DNA from: Marinobacterium weihaiense
Lineage (GTDB): Bacteria > Pseudomonadota > Gammaproteobacteria > Pseudomonadales > Balneatricaceae
Direction: 5' to 3'
Assembly (NCBI RefSeq): GCF_019061305.1
Contig: NZ_JAHQZT010000015.1
Location: 1-64,000, forward strand
Length of the DNA: 64,000 nt
The notes under the pieces are model-generated. The model was not told the DNA's origin, did not search any database, and saw only the letters and a program-made list of their open reading frames with translations. Below are positions 45,819 to 55,603 of this stretch, in pieces. Every line of letters begins with the position of its first letter. Within the stretch, counting starts at the first letter, position 1. Both the position numbers and the translations under genes were made by a program.

Positions 45819-47864
45819 TTACTTTTTCGCGGTAAACGGCAAGCGATCAATAAGACCATCAAGGGAATCGCCGGTCCCGTTCAAGCTGCTGATAATTCGC
45901 TCCATCGCCAGAAACTGGGCGCTTATGCGGGTTTCATACTGCTCCATGCGGCGATCAAGGTCTTCACGGTCAACGGCGACCTCCTCCAACTGCTTGTCGA
46001 TATTCTCTTCACGGGAGCTAATGGCACCGCCCTGCCCCAAAAACCGCTCGATCAGGCCACTCAACTCACCGCTGACCCCTTGGGAGAAGTTCATGGTAAA
46101 AGCCCCCTGAGAGGAAGCACCGGGACGCACAGTCAGGTTGAGGCCGTAGGCGTCGGACCCCAGTTCAGGCAAGAGCACCTCACCGGCACCAAAGCCCTTC
46201 ACCCCGTTGATTGTACCCTGTACATCCTTGCCCTGAGTACCGAGCAAATCATCGCTGATACCCAAGTCGGCCATGGCGGCAGTGGCGCCACTGAAGCTCA
46301 CAGTGGAGGTTTTGCCGTAATCACGCGAAGTGAAGCTGAACTGGCCAGTGCCTTCATCATAAGCCACGTCCACCTGGGCGTTGACCCCTTTCAGGCGCTC
46401 GTCACCGTTGATCAGCGACTGCAGCTCGGCGCGCATCTCTTCTGCGCTGGTATAGGTACCGGTCAAGGTGATCAGGTTGGAACGGGTGCCGTTTACGCTG
46501 ATTCTGAAACTGTTATCACCCGCGCCGGCATCAAAAGGCGTATCAAACAGGCCTTCAGCCACCGCATCGGTCTGGATGCTGCCCTTGCTCGGGTCCTGGG
46601 TAATCTCGACATTGTACTGCCCCGCTACCGTACCACCGGCACGGGCGCCGATACCCACATCGACAAAGTTATTGCTTGAGCTGGCCTTGCGCGCAAACAA
46701 CTGACCGACCTGATCAAAGTTATCGGTCATGGCGGCGGTAAACTCTTTCTCGTTGATTGAAAGAGTACCATCCAGCTCGGTACGAATACCCAGGTTGGTC
46801 AGCGCGGTAAAGCCCGACTCAAGCCCCTGCACCTCGCTGCCGATCATGCTGCGCAGCTGGCTGATCAATGACTTGGCGGTACCATCACCGGCCAGTTCTC
46901 CGCGCACGGTATTGCCGTCTTCATCCTTGGTGACGCCGGTCAGGTTCTTGGCGGTCTGCAGGAAGCTGTTATAACCCTCGACGAAATCGCGGATCGCCTG
47001 CTGCGCCACACCCTTGTCGGCATCGATGGAGAAACTGACGGTTTCGCCCACACTGGCGCGGTTGAGGGTAAAGTCGAAACCATCGATCACATCGTTGATC
47101 GTGTTGGTTTCACGGCGAACTTCAAGGCCGTTGATTTTCAGCACCGCATCACTGGCCTGCTGGGTTTCCAGCGCGCCCTGGTTGGTGGCATTGAACTCGA
47201 ATGCCGACAGGGATGGATCGGATGCCGTAATCTGCATGGCGTTGCCGCCACCGGAAGGTGCGCTCAGCATCAGCTGGAACTGACCATCCACCTTCATTAC
47301 GCTGGCCTGCACCCCGGAATCACCCTTGTTGATCTTGTCCGCCAGGGTTTGCAGGGTGTCGGTCGCCTCCACCGTAATATTCAGCGCGGGGCGATTATCG
47401 TTCAGCGTGAAGCTGTCAGGGATGGGGTTATTGGGATCAGTGGTGTCGTAGCCCCACTCGCCGAACTGAATATTCAGCTCACCGGTTGCACCCAGGGGCG
47501 CATTGCGGTCGCTGCTGCCACCCATCACCAGCGACTGGGCGCGGGCGACATCAAGCACTTCAATCTGATAGCTGCCCGCCTGAGCACCGGCGGCAAGTGA
47601 ATTGGGGGTGATAACATTGGTTTCAGGGAAGGCAACCGAGCGGGCGTTGAAAATATCGCTGCCCCCTAGCGGAGCCATCAGGCTCTGGAATTCAGACATG
47701 GCGCTTTTGAGCGCGCCGTAACCGGAGATCTGCGCTTCGAGTTTTTCCTGGCGCGTATCCAGACGCTGCTCTTTGGGCGCGCGCTCCAGCTGAGTCAGCT
47801 GGGATACCAGATTGGTGGTATCAATCCCTGAACCGCCACCAAGTGATGAAATGATATTGGACAT
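45819..47864 (-). CDS. fliD: Flagellar filament cap protein FliD
   Basis: This 681-residue FliD has a conserved N-terminus (GGGSGIDTTNLVSQLTQLERAP) and C-terminal coiled coil (GAISSREENIDKQLEEVAVDREDLDRRMEQYETRISAQFLAMERIIS). It caps the filament and folds flagellin. It is longer than enteric FliD (about 470), with an expanded central region that is exposed at the tip. GGGAGG precedes the ATG. Confidence 0.95.
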   Translation of the reverse strand: MSNIISSLGGGSGIDTTNLVSQLTQLERAPKEQRLDTRQEKLEAQISGYGALKSAMSEFQSLMAPLGGSDIFNARSVAFPETNVITPNSLAAGAQAGSYQIEVLDVARAQSLVMGGSSDRNAPLGATGELNIQFGEWGYDTTDPNNPIPDSFTLNDNRPALNITVEATDTLQTLADKINKGDSGVQASVMKVDGQFQLMLSAPSGGGNAMQITASDPSLSAFEFNATNQGALETQQASDAVLKINGLEVRRETNTINDVIDGFDFTLNRASVGETVSFSIDADKGVAQQAIRDFVEGYNSFLQTAKNLTGVTKDEDGNTVRGELAGDGTAKSLISQLRSMIGSEVQGLESGFTALTNLGIRTELDGTLSINEKEFTAAMTDNFDQVGQLFARKASSSNNFVDVGIGARAGGTVAGQYNVEITQDPSKGSIQTDAVAEGLFDTPFDAGAGDNSFRISVNGTRSNLITLTGTYTSAEEMRAELQSLINGDERLKGVNAQVDVAYDEGTGQFSFTSRDYGKTSTVSFSGATAAMADLGISDDLLGTQGKDVQGTINGVKGFGAGEVLLPELGSDAYGLNLTVRPGASSQGAFTMNFSQGVSGELSGLIERFLGQGGAISSREENIDKQLEEVAVDREDLDRRMEQYETRISAQFLAMERIISSLNGTGDSLDGLIDRLPFTAKK

Positions 47865-47922
47865 TAGAGGGGCCTCCCTGACTGGGCTTGGGCGATACAG
47901 TGTAGCAGACTGCCCGGAAGGA

Positions 47923-48312
47923 TCAGGCCTTCTGGTCGAAGATCAACCCCACCATACCCTCAAGAAATTCTGAAAATTTCAAGGTTTCTTCCGTGGGTAT
48001 CTGGCGGATAACTTCATCCGTTTCGATATCCAGTACCTTGACGACAACACGTTCGGCCGTGTCATCCACCTGGAACCTGAGCGAGCGATTACCGCTTTGC
48101 ATCAGTTCGTTCATCTTCTCGACAGCATCCTGCAGCCGTTCTGCCGATACCTCAACCTTCTCTGCCGGTGCGTTCTGCTGTACCGACTGGGTGCTGTTGG
48201 TCAGGGGCTTAACCTGTGCAGCAGTGGCGGCGTTGTTGGCCTCAGGCAGCTGACGGGAAGACACGACCTGTTGTGACGGGGCATTATTCGTGCCGATTGA
48301 TTCGATGCTCAT
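47923..48312 (-). CDS. flaG: FlaG family protein
   Basis: This 129-residue protein has a disordered N-terminal half and a C-terminal FlaG domain (LRFQVDDTAERVVVKVLDIETDEVIRQIPTEETLKFSEFL). FlaG is encoded between flagellin and fliD in polar flagellates and influences filament length. An AGGAGG ribosome binding site is present. Confidence 0.95.
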   Translation of the reverse strand: MSIESIGTNNAPSQQVVSSRQLPEANNAATAAQVKPLTNSTQSVQQNAPAEKVEVSAERLQDAVEKMNELMQSGNRSLRFQVDDTAERVVVKVLDIETDEVIRQIPTEETLKFSEFLEGMVGLIFDQKA

Positions 48313-48330
48313 ACCCGTTACCTCCTGGTC

Positions 48331-48359
48331 AAAAGGGCTACCCCAGTGGGGCAGCCCTT
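48331..48359 (-). terminator. Intrinsic terminator after the flagellin gene
   Basis: A seven-base stem AAGGGCT/AGCCCTT is extended by CCCC/GGGG around a single mismatched pair, with a three-base loop, and is followed on the minus strand by four T. It overlaps the region just before the flaG ribosome binding site, so flaG-fliD-fliS would need read-through or another promoter. Confidence 0.75.
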
Positions 48360-48387
48360 ACACATTAAGGATAGACCCTAGTGCGTA

Positions 48388-50160
48388 TTACTGCAGCAGT
48401 GACAGTACCTGCTGCGGTGCAGCGTTGGCCTGGGCCAGCATGGCTGAACCGGCCTGCTGCAGTACCTGTGCACGGGACAGGTTGGCAGACTCTTTGGCAA
48501 AGTCGGCGTCTTCGATACGAGACCGAGCAGCGGCCTGGTTCTCGGAGATGTTGGACAGGTTGTTCATGGTGTAGTCCAAACGGTTGGAGATCGCACCAAG
48601 GTCACCACGGACGCTGTTCACCTGTTCCAGCGCATCATCCAGAATACCGATCGCTTTCTGGGCACCTGCTGCTGTTGAGATGTCGATATCGGCTACAGAG
48701 TTGCCCGCGCTCTCAGCCGTATTGGTTTCCAGGAATCCAATCGCTTTCACGTTGGTTTCGGCAGTCGCCGCATCACCGTAGGAGATACTGATCTCATCGC
48801 CGCTGACTGAGTGCAGAGTAATGGACTCATCATCAGCAACGGAGGCAACCACTCCGGTTTCAGCCGATTTTGCGTTAATCGCTGCTACATTGTTGGCCGC
48901 GATAGTGGAGACCCCTGTTCCAGTCTCAGCCGCGCCAATAGCAACACCGTTGATCACCAATTCCTGAGCAGCCAGGGTGGCACCACCACCAGTAGAGAAG
49001 CCGGTAATATCAGCGCCATCACGCTCCTGCAGACCAATTGTTGCACCTATCGCCGCAGCGTGAACCGCAGTTGTACCCAACTCGATATCCACATTCTCAA
49101 CACTGGGGTCGGTGATGGTGAAAGTTAGCTGGGCGTTCTGAACTTTATCAGTCGCATTATCATCAGTAAGACCTGCCGCGACACTGGCATCGCTCGCTGT
49201 TACCGTAATCTGTGCACCGGTTTCACTGGACAGAACCAGACCACCCTCATCGTTCAGGCTGGCCTTGAGCATGCCACCGCCCTGCTCGTTGATTTTATCC
49301 ACTAGCTCTTCCATGCTGCCGGTATCAGTGATTTGTAATTGGTTATTTTCAGCACCGGGACCTACAAGTTTGATCTCCAGTACATTACTGCCAGTAATCA
49401 CACCGGTTACTGAATCGCCAGACTTGCCTTCCAACTCGGTAAAGGCACCCACCTCAACACCAGAAATCCTGGAGTTGATCGCATCCAGCTTACTCTGAAG
49501 AGAACTAGAGCCTGTCGCACCATCAGTGAGGTTACCGACGCTTTGGCCATTAATTTTCATAGTTGTCGCGTCTGTACTATCTGAAATAGCGCCTAAACCG
49601 TCTGCCAAAGAGGCACTACTTGCAGTACCGATCACATCAGCCGAGCTGCCACCCAAGCCTTTGGCATCCAGTTTGCCAATTTCGGCAGAGATAGTCTGGT
49701 TGGCGTCGGCGCCCACCTGCAGCTTCAACTCGCCCAAGCTACCATCTAGCAATTTCTGGCCGTTGAACGAGGTGGTATCAGCGATACGGGTCAGCTCTTC
49801 CTGCAGCTGAGAGACCTCGGCGTTCAGGGTGGCACGGTTACCTGAGTCGTAGGTACCGTTGGCAGACTGTACCGACAGCTCACGCATGCGCTGGAGAATA
49901 TTGGTGGTTTCATCCAGCGCGCCCTCGGCGGTCTGGATCAGTGCCTGACCATCGTTGGCGTTACGCACCGCCTGATCCAGACCACGAATTTGAGAAGTCA
50001 TACGGTTGGCGATGGCCAAGCCCGCAGCATCGTCAGCAGCAGAGTTGATTCGCTTGCTGCTGGTCAAGCGCTCCATAGAGGTGTTCAGATCGTTCTGACT
50101 TTTGGTCAGCTGGTTCTGCGCATTAAGCGACATAATGTTGGAGTTGATTACCATAGCCAT
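48388..50160 (-). CDS. fliC: Flagellin FliC
   Basis: This 590-residue flagellin has a conserved N-terminal D0/D1 ([36 protein letters not shown]) and C-terminal D1/D0 ([45 protein letters not shown]). The central D2/D3 part of about 280 residues is Ser/Thr/Ala/Gly-rich and offers many possible O-glycosylation sites. A sigma-28 promoter and a GAGGAG ribosome binding site precede it. A glycosyltransferase gene is divergent from it. The ATG at 50160 suits the ribosome binding site better than Met3. Confidence 0.97.
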   Translation of the reverse strand: MAMVINSNIMSLNAQNQLTKSQNDLNTSMERLTSSKRINSAADDAAGLAIANRMTSQIRGLDQAVRNANDGQALIQTAEGALDETTNILQRMRELSVQSANGTYDSGNRATLNAEVSQLQEELTRIADTTSFNGQKLLDGSLGELKLQVGADANQTISAEIGKLDAKGLGGSSADVIGTASSASLADGLGAISDSTDATTMKINGQSVGNLTDGATGSSSLQSKLDAINSRISGVEVGAFTELEGKSGDSVTGVITGSNVLEIKLVGPGAENNQLQITDTGSMEELVDKINEQGGGMLKASLNDEGGLVLSSETGAQITVTASDASVAAGLTDDNATDKVQNAQLTFTITDPSVENVDIELGTTAVHAAAIGATIGLQERDGADITGFSTGGGATLAAQELVINGVAIGAAETGTGVSTIAANNVAAINAKSAETGVVASVADDESITLHSVSGDEISISYGDAATAETNVKAIGFLETNTAESAGNSVADIDISTAAGAQKAIGILDDALEQVNSVRGDLGAISNRLDYTMNNLSNISENQAAARSRIEDADFAKESANLSRAQVLQQAGSAMLAQANAAPQQVLSLLQ

Positions 50161-50179
50161 GAGTCTATCTCCTCAATAC

Positions 50180-50236
50180 GTGGCCACTCTGGCCACCTGT
50201 AAGCACATCTTTGAAATTTTTCAGCTTTTCAAGCTG
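50180..50236 (-). promoter_or_regulatory. Two hairpins in the flagellin 5' leader
   Basis: GTGGCCAGAGTGGCCAC (seven-base arms, 50180-50196) lies just upstream of the ribosome binding site. CAGCTTGAAAAGCTG (six-base arms, 50222-50236) lies nearer the transcript 5' end. Leader hairpins can stabilise abundant flagellin mRNA. Confidence 0.6.
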
Positions 50237-50260
50237 CACGGTTAACCACTCGTACTCTTG

Positions 50261-50287
50261 TTATCGCCCGATGCCAGGAAAGCTTGA
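50261..50287 (-). promoter_or_regulatory. Sigma-28 (FliA) promoter of fliC
   Basis: The minus strand reads TCAAGCTT, then 11 bases, then GGCGATAA. This matches the TAAAGTTT-N11-GCCGATAA consensus closely, with one mismatch in the -10. The start would be near 50254, giving a leader of about 94 bases. Confidence 0.88.
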
Positions 50288-50398
50288 GATTTTTTTCGTG
50301 CCCCCCTTCACACCTAAAACCACGCCCAACACCAGCCGTGACAACGAACGAAGCCCGCTTTAGGATGTCGGTCAGATTCGCTTTAACAGGATGCCAGC

Positions 50399-53300
50399 AT
50401 GAGCAAGCGCCGCGCACAGCCAAAACAGCCCAAACGCACCTCACCCCAAAAAGCCTCATCAATGACGGTAGCCACTGCCCGGCAGCAGCTTGCAATGGGC
50501 AACGATACGTTGAGTGCCTATAAGTATTTGCTGCGTTACGCGCTCGATACCAAGGATATGACAGCTGCCAAGCAGCTGTTCGATAACAACAGCCTAACCC
50601 TGCTGCGTGAGCGCGATACAGCATTGGACTTGCTGCATGCGGAGTTTTTCCTGTTATCCGGCCGCCACCAGGATGCTCTGCTGGAAGCAAATAAAGTATT
50701 GGCCGTAAAAGAAGACAGTGATCAAGCCTTCTATTTTGCTTCTCATGCCCACTACGAGCAGAAGCAGCTGAATTCGGCACTGGAGCAGATCGACAAGGCA
50801 CTGGCACTGGCGCCGAATGATCAGTTTTACCTGTTTCATAAAGCCACTATTTTAACCGAGCTGTACCGTCATCCCGAGGCTATTCCTATCTACGAACGGT
50901 TGCTCAAGGCGTTTCCCACCAATGACAATATTTTGAATAACGCAGGCAACCTGTATCGCGACCTGAGCGACCTCAAACGCGCTCAGTCCCTGTACCAAAA
51001 AGCCATCCCCATAGCGGGTCGTAATACACTGCCCTATTCCAACTACCTGTCCATTTTGCACTACGACCCGGATGCAACCGCCGAACAGATACACCAGGTT
51101 TGCCTGGAGTGGGAGCGCCGTTTTCCCCTGAACAAACCGGCCATCCGAGCCGTTGCGAGCGATACAACACCCGATAAAGTGTTACGAATCGGCATGGTCT
51201 CCGGAGGTTTCAATGGCCACCCTGTGGGCCGCATGATCACCCGTGCATTGGAGCACCTTCCTGCTTATGCCTTTGAGTTTTATTTCTACAGCAGTAACGG
51301 CAAGGTTGATGGTATCAACAAGCGCTTTCAGGCATTGGGGCATTACGAGTTGGTGAACCACCTGTCCGATGAGGCGCTGGACGCCAAAATCAGGCAGGAC
51401 AAAATCGATATCCTGATCGATCTGGCCGGTCACTTCAGTGGCAGCCGCATGCGCGTGATGGCGCTGGAGCCGGCACCGGTGTTGGTGAAATGGGTGGGCG
51501 GCCTTATCAACACCACCGGCCTGAGCAGTATCGATTACCTGGTCAGTGACTGGATCGAAACCCCTGCCGGGGTCGACCATCTCTACACCGAAAAGTTGAT
51601 GCGGCTGCCGGGCGACTACATCTGTTATGAGATGCCCGACTACATCCCGCCAGTCAAGTCACTGCCGGCGCAACGCAACGGCTATATTACGCTGGGGTGT
51701 TTCAATAACCCTACCAAGGTTAACGATGTGGTGCTGGAACACTGGGCTAACATCCTGCACGCCCTGCCAGGTTCGCACCTGTACCTGAAGGGGCACTTCT
51801 ACGTCTCGGAAGAGTTACAGCAGCGAATCCGGGCCAAACTGGAGCAGTTGGGTATCAGTGCAGAGCGGGTTCGCATTGAAGGCCCTTCGGTACACCGAGA
51901 GCTGCTGGACTGCTACAACGAAGTGGATATCGCGCTTGACCCCTGGCCCTACTCCGGCGGCCTGACCACCTGTGAAGCTTTTGCCATGGGGGTACCGGTG
52001 GTCACCATGCCGGGACCAACCTTCGCAGGCCGCCACTCGGCTACCCACTTGGTCAACGCCGGCATGCCGGAGCTTGTCACACACAGCTGGGAGGAATACC
52101 ACGCCCGGGTACTGGAGCTGGCTGCCGATCTGGATAGCCTGGCCACCATCCGCACCCACCTGCGTGCAGTCTTGCTGCAATCGCCGGTCTGCGATGCCGA
52201 TACTTTTGCCGGCCATCTGAACAATGCCTTGCGTGCGATCTGGCAGCGCTACTGCGAAGGCAAACAGCCCGAGGCCTTAAGCTTTAATGAACAGGGCGAG
52301 GTGGTGTTTGCCGATGAAGCCGAACCCGTGCCGCTCCTACATCCGGAGGCACCGCCCGAAGCTGAAGATCAGCAGACCTTCAAATGGGAGTTCGAAGGCA
52401 AGGTGATCGCGATTGATCACGGAGGTCAGCTGATGAATGTGCCAGTGATCAAGCAGATGCTGGAGGCCGGTACGCTCGAACTGATCGCGTTTGACCCGGC
52501 CAGTCATCACCTTAAGCACCTGCTGCGTCATGCTGATGGCATGCACTACTATCCCAATGTTCTTTTAGGTGATGGCAAACCGGCAACGCTGTATGCCTGT
52601 CAATCTGGTAATCTAAGCGGCACACTTAAACCGCTACCCGCGCATGATCACCTACCCGAGCCGATCCGCCATGAGCTGAAAGTACTGGCAGAGCTGCCGA
52701 TCAATACTCTGGCACTGGATACTGTCAGCGAACTGCCACGCATCGACTGGCTGGTCCTGGACGACCTAAACAACAGCCTTGATGTGCTGGAGCAGGGTTC
52801 AAACGCCCTTAAAAATGCATTACTGTTGCATGCGGATATCGCCTTCCAGCCCACACACCATCGTCAACCCAATCTGACTGAGATTTCCCATTGGGCGGCA
52901 CGCCATGGCTTTCGTTTTTACTGTTTCAGTGATGACGAGCGCCGCACACACGTGCCGCAAACGATCATCGGTGCCAACCGATACGCCAATGAGCTGTTCA
53001 GTGCCACCGCGCTGTTTATTCCGGCACATGAACGCCTGAAGGCGATGAGCGACAATGATCGGCGCAAGCTCGCTTTTATTGCTGATACGGCCTACGGTCT
53101 TGAGGGGCTGGCGTATGAAGTGCTTGGGTACAACGATCCGGTTACCGATGAAGGCAGCACCGGAGAGGCCTCGCAGTACATCGACTACAAGGTGCACAAG
53201 CAGATTGCAGACAAGCAACCGCGCAAACCCTCCGGCATAAGACGCCCACCAAGGCTGATTGCCAACAGTAGCACCCACACCTCCGCCGCCGGGCCGGTTG

Positions 53301-53899
53301 CCAAGCCGCACCTGACCCTGCCTGCAGCGGTTGCCGAGCACTTGAAGGAGGTTTACGCCGGTGCCCATACAATTCTTGAGTACGGCAGTGGTGGCTCTAC
53401 CATTGTGGCCTCAGAGATGAAAGGCAAGCGTATCTTCACCGTTGAGAATGACTTGGACTGGGCCGATAAAATGCGCCGCTATATCGCGCAGGAGCCACAC
53501 CCATCACCCGCCATCATCCACTCGGTTAACACAGGCCCAACCGCCGCCTGGGCTCGGCCGGTTGATGACTCTGGCTGGCGTAACTTCCATGCCTATCCAC
53601 TGAGCGTCTGGGACAGGGATGATTTTATTGAGCCGGATGTAGTCCTGATCGACGGGCGCTTCAGAATCGCCTGTTTCGTGGCAACTTTCATGAAGATCAA
53701 AAAACCAACGATCGTACTGTTTGATGATTATGCCGACAGGGACTATTACCATGTAGTTGAACGACTGGCGAAGCCGGTCAAAATTATCGGACGTATGGCA
53801 CACTTCGAGCTGGTTCCGACCGAAATTCCACGCGAGCAGCTGACATGGATGATCGATAGCTTCAATCACGTCACCTACGCTGACAACATGCGCCGTTGA
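50399..53899 (+). CDS. Fused TPR/GT41 (OGT-like) glycosyltransferase with two methyltransferase-like domains
   Basis: The protein has 1166 residues. TPR-like helices (about 75-240) precede a GT41/SPINDLY-type glycosyltransferase domain (about 262-615), with GGFNGHPVGRM (269-279), GCFNNPTK (433-440) and PYSGGLTTCEAFAMGVPVVTMPG. A middle region (about 664-905) has the order of an FkbM methyltransferase, but its usual DxxGxE-type motif reads LDDLNNS. A C-terminal domain (about 970-1166) has an SAM-binding-like ILEYGSGGST motif. It lies divergent from flagellin, so O-glycosylation of FliC, perhaps with sugar methylation, is the likely role. AGGA precedes the ATG. Confidence 0.82.
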   Translation: MSKRRAQPKQPKRTSPQKASSMTVATARQQLAMGNDTLSAYKYLLRYALDTKDMTAAKQLFDNNSLTLLRERDTALDLLHAEFFLLSGRHQDALLEANKVLAVKEDSDQAFYFASHAHYEQKQLNSALEQIDKALALAPNDQFYLFHKATILTELYRHPEAIPIYERLLKAFPTNDNILNNAGNLYRDLSDLKRAQSLYQKAIPIAGRNTLPYSNYLSILHYDPDATAEQIHQVCLEWERRFPLNKPAIRAVASDTTPDKVLRIGMVSGGFNGHPVGRMITRALEHLPAYAFEFYFYSSNGKVDGINKRFQALGHYELVNHLSDEALDAKIRQDKIDILIDLAGHFSGSRMRVMALEPAPVLVKWVGGLINTTGLSSIDYLVSDWIETPAGVDHLYTEKLMRLPGDYICYEMPDYIPPVKSLPAQRNGYITLGCFNNPTKVNDVVLEHWANILHALPGSHLYLKGHFYVSEELQQRIRAKLEQLGISAERVRIEGPSVHRELLDCYNEVDIALDPWPYSGGLTTCEAFAMGVPVVTMPGPTFAGRHSATHLVNAGMPELVTHSWEEYHARVLELAADLDSLATIRTHLRAVLLQSPVCDADTFAGHLNNALRAIWQRYCEGKQPEALSFNEQGEVVFADEAEPVPLLHPEAPPEAEDQQTFKWEFEGKVIAIDHGGQLMNVPVIKQMLEAGTLELIAFDPASHHLKHLLRHADGMHYYPNVLLGDGKPATLYACQSGNLSGTLKPLPAHDHLPEPIRHELKVLAELPINTLALDTVSELPRIDWLVLDDLNNSLDVLEQGSNALKNALLLHADIAFQPTHHRQPNLTEISHWAARHGFRFYCFSDDERRTHVPQTIIGANRYANELFSATALFIPAHERLKAMSDNDRRKLAFIADTAYGLEGLAYEVLGYNDPVTDEGSTGEASQYIDYKVHKQIADKQPRKPSGIRRPPRLIANSSTHTSAAGPVAKPHLTLPAAVAEHLKEVYAGAHTILEYGSGGSTIVASEMKGKRIFTVENDLDWADKMRRYIAQEPHPSPAIIHSVNTGPTAAWARPVDDSGWRNFHAYPLSVWDRDDFIEPDVVLIDGRFRIACFVATFMKIKKPTIVLFDDYADRDYYHVVERLAKPVKIIGRMAHFELVPTEIPREQLTWMIDSFNHVTYADNMRR

Positions 53900-53911
53900 G
53901 GGTAAGCCTAC

Positions 53912-54232
53912 ATGGACAAAATAACCGAACTCTCCCTCCAGCTGCTGCAAACCACGCAAGCAATGCATGACAGCATTGAAGCCGGTGAGCTGCTACCACT
54001 TGAAGAACTGCAGCAGCAGCGCACCGTGCTGGTGGCAGAGCTGGATCAGGAAAGCCAACAGCCCTACCCGCGCGATGTGCTGGCAGGCTGCCGGGACTTG
54101 ATTGAACAGGCGCGGGCACTGGAAAACAGCATTGCGGATCTGCTGGAGCAGAAGCGTGATGAATTGGGCGCCGAGAAGGCGAAGATCAAATTGGGCAAAC
54201 AGGCCAGCAAGGCGTATGGCTCGTTCAAATAG
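53912..54232 (+). CDS. FliT-like flagellar chaperone candidate
   Basis: This is a 106-residue, entirely helical protein (TELSLQLLQTTQAMHDSIEAGE, LPLEELQQQRTVLVAELD) with a basic C-terminus. Size, helix pattern and flagellar context fit FliT, the chaperone of FliD, though FliT sequences are poorly conserved. It starts 12 bases after the glycosyltransferase and is probably co-transcribed with it, away from fliS. An alternative is an FlgN-type chaperone for the adjacent FlgK/FlgL. Confidence 0.6.
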   Translation: MDKITELSLQLLQTTQAMHDSIEAGELLPLEELQQQRTVLVAELDQESQQPYPRDVLAGCRDLIEQARALENSIADLLEQKRDELGAEKAKIKLGKQASKAYGSFK

Positions 54233-54246
54233 CCAAGCTTTATACT

Positions 54247-54293
54247 CTGCCGCCTGCACTCGGATCAGCGAGGCAATGGCGGCAGGTTTTGTT
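54247..54293 (+). terminator. Intrinsic terminator after the FliT-like gene
   Basis: An eight-base stem CTGCCGCC/GGCGGCAG encloses an inner CTCG/CGAG hairpin and is followed by GTTTTGTT. It sits between convergent genes and may also stop flgL transcripts. Confidence 0.8.
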
Positions 54294-54312
54294 CAATATG
54301 CCCAGTCAACCT

Positions 54313-55593
54313 TCAGATATAGTTGAACAGGCTCAGATCCTTGATCTGCGAGAAGCTCTGGTACGCTGCCTGCAATACTGTCTGCTGCAGAGCAAAACGG
54401 CTCAGGCCTTCGGCGTAGTCCAGATCTTCAAAGGATGACAAGGCTTCCTTGGTGAACAGCTGGTAGTCGGTATTGACCGCTTCCTGCTGATCGAGCGCAT
54501 TCATGCGGGCGCCCAGGGAGGTGCGCGCCTGGATGTTGCTCTCTTCCGCCTGTTTCAGGCTGTTCAGGGTATCGGCGATCAAGTTACCGAAAGTTTCCTT
54601 CTGGGCCGGGTCTTTCAGATCCAGGTTGCGCAAGCCTTCGCTCAGGTTCAGCGCTACGTTGAGCGGGTTGGTACGCTCCGTGCGCGCATCTATGCTGGCG
54701 GTAAAATCATTCGCAGCACTTGCATCCGGCAGATTGCCGATTTTGACTGTCATACCCCCATAAGTAACTTCATCACCGGCTGCTACTGTATAGGGTACGG
54801 GTGTACCATCATCGGGTTCTACCGAATCACCCAATGCATCCGTCACAACCAGCTGATTAGATGGAAGCACTGGCGGTGTTGCTGCGGGGTCACCCGCATC
54901 ATAGCTAACACTAAAGCGATACGGCAGTTTACCCGCGTCTACTGCAGCTTCAAACAACTCCGGGTCAGCCACCCCCACAAGCGTAACCGCACCATCTGGA
55001 TTGTTGGTAACGACTGGACGTTCAGGCCCTTCAATCTGCTCGAACAGCTTCTGGCCCGAGTCGGTGGAGGCAATGCGGTTGTCCGGTCCGATCTGGATAT
55101 AGCGCTGGCCGCTGTCGCCCTGATACGCATACTGACGTGTGTCTTCGTCGTACACGTAAGCCGCGTCACCCCCTTTAAAACCGGCAAACAGGTATTCACC
55201 CTGAGCATCCTTGGTGTTCATCAAACCCAACATCTGCTGGGTCATTTCATCCACTTCGGTGGCTAAAGATTCACGGTCAGCCGCTGACAAGACCCCATTA
55301 CCGGCCTGGATGGTGATTTCACGCAGGCGGATATTGATGTTGTTGAGCTGATCCAGCGCGATCTCTTCCAGCTCCAGGCGCCGACGGGATACATCAATGT
55401 TGCCCTGAAACTGGTCGTTGCGCGCCACTTCCTTTTTCAGCTTGATGATCTGGGCCGCGGCCAACGGATCATCAGATGGCTGCAGCACCTTTTTGGCGGT
55501 GGACAGCTGCTGCTGGGTTTTGAACAGCTCGGTGTTGGTGCGGGTCAGGTTGTCCAGGTTGGATAAAAATACCTGGGAGGTCGAAATACGCAT
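54313..55593 (-). CDS. flgL: Hook-filament junction protein FlgL
   Basis: This 426-residue protein has flagellin-like termini (MRISTSQVFLSNLDNLTRTNTELFKTQQQLST; C-terminal YAEGLSRFALQQTVLQAAYQSFSQIKDLSLFNYI) and a variable centre (about 190-300). It joins the hook to the filament with FlgK. It lies ten bases after flgK. It is longer than enteric FlgL (about 317). Confidence 0.95.
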   Translation of the reverse strand: MRISTSQVFLSNLDNLTRTNTELFKTQQQLSTAKKVLQPSDDPLAAAQIIKLKKEVARNDQFQGNIDVSRRRLELEEIALDQLNNINIRLREITIQAGNGVLSAADRESLATEVDEMTQQMLGLMNTKDAQGEYLFAGFKGGDAAYVYDEDTRQYAYQGDSGQRYIQIGPDNRIASTDSGQKLFEQIEGPERPVVTNNPDGAVTLVGVADPELFEAAVDAGKLPYRFSVSYDAGDPAATPPVLPSNQLVVTDALGDSVEPDDGTPVPYTVAAGDEVTYGGMTVKIGNLPDASAANDFTASIDARTERTNPLNVALNLSEGLRNLDLKDPAQKETFGNLIADTLNSLKQAEESNIQARTSLGARMNALDQQEAVNTDYQLFTKEALSSFEDLDYAEGLSRFALQQTVLQAAYQSFSQIKDLSLFNYI

Positions 55594-55603
55594 GACTGAC
55601 TCC

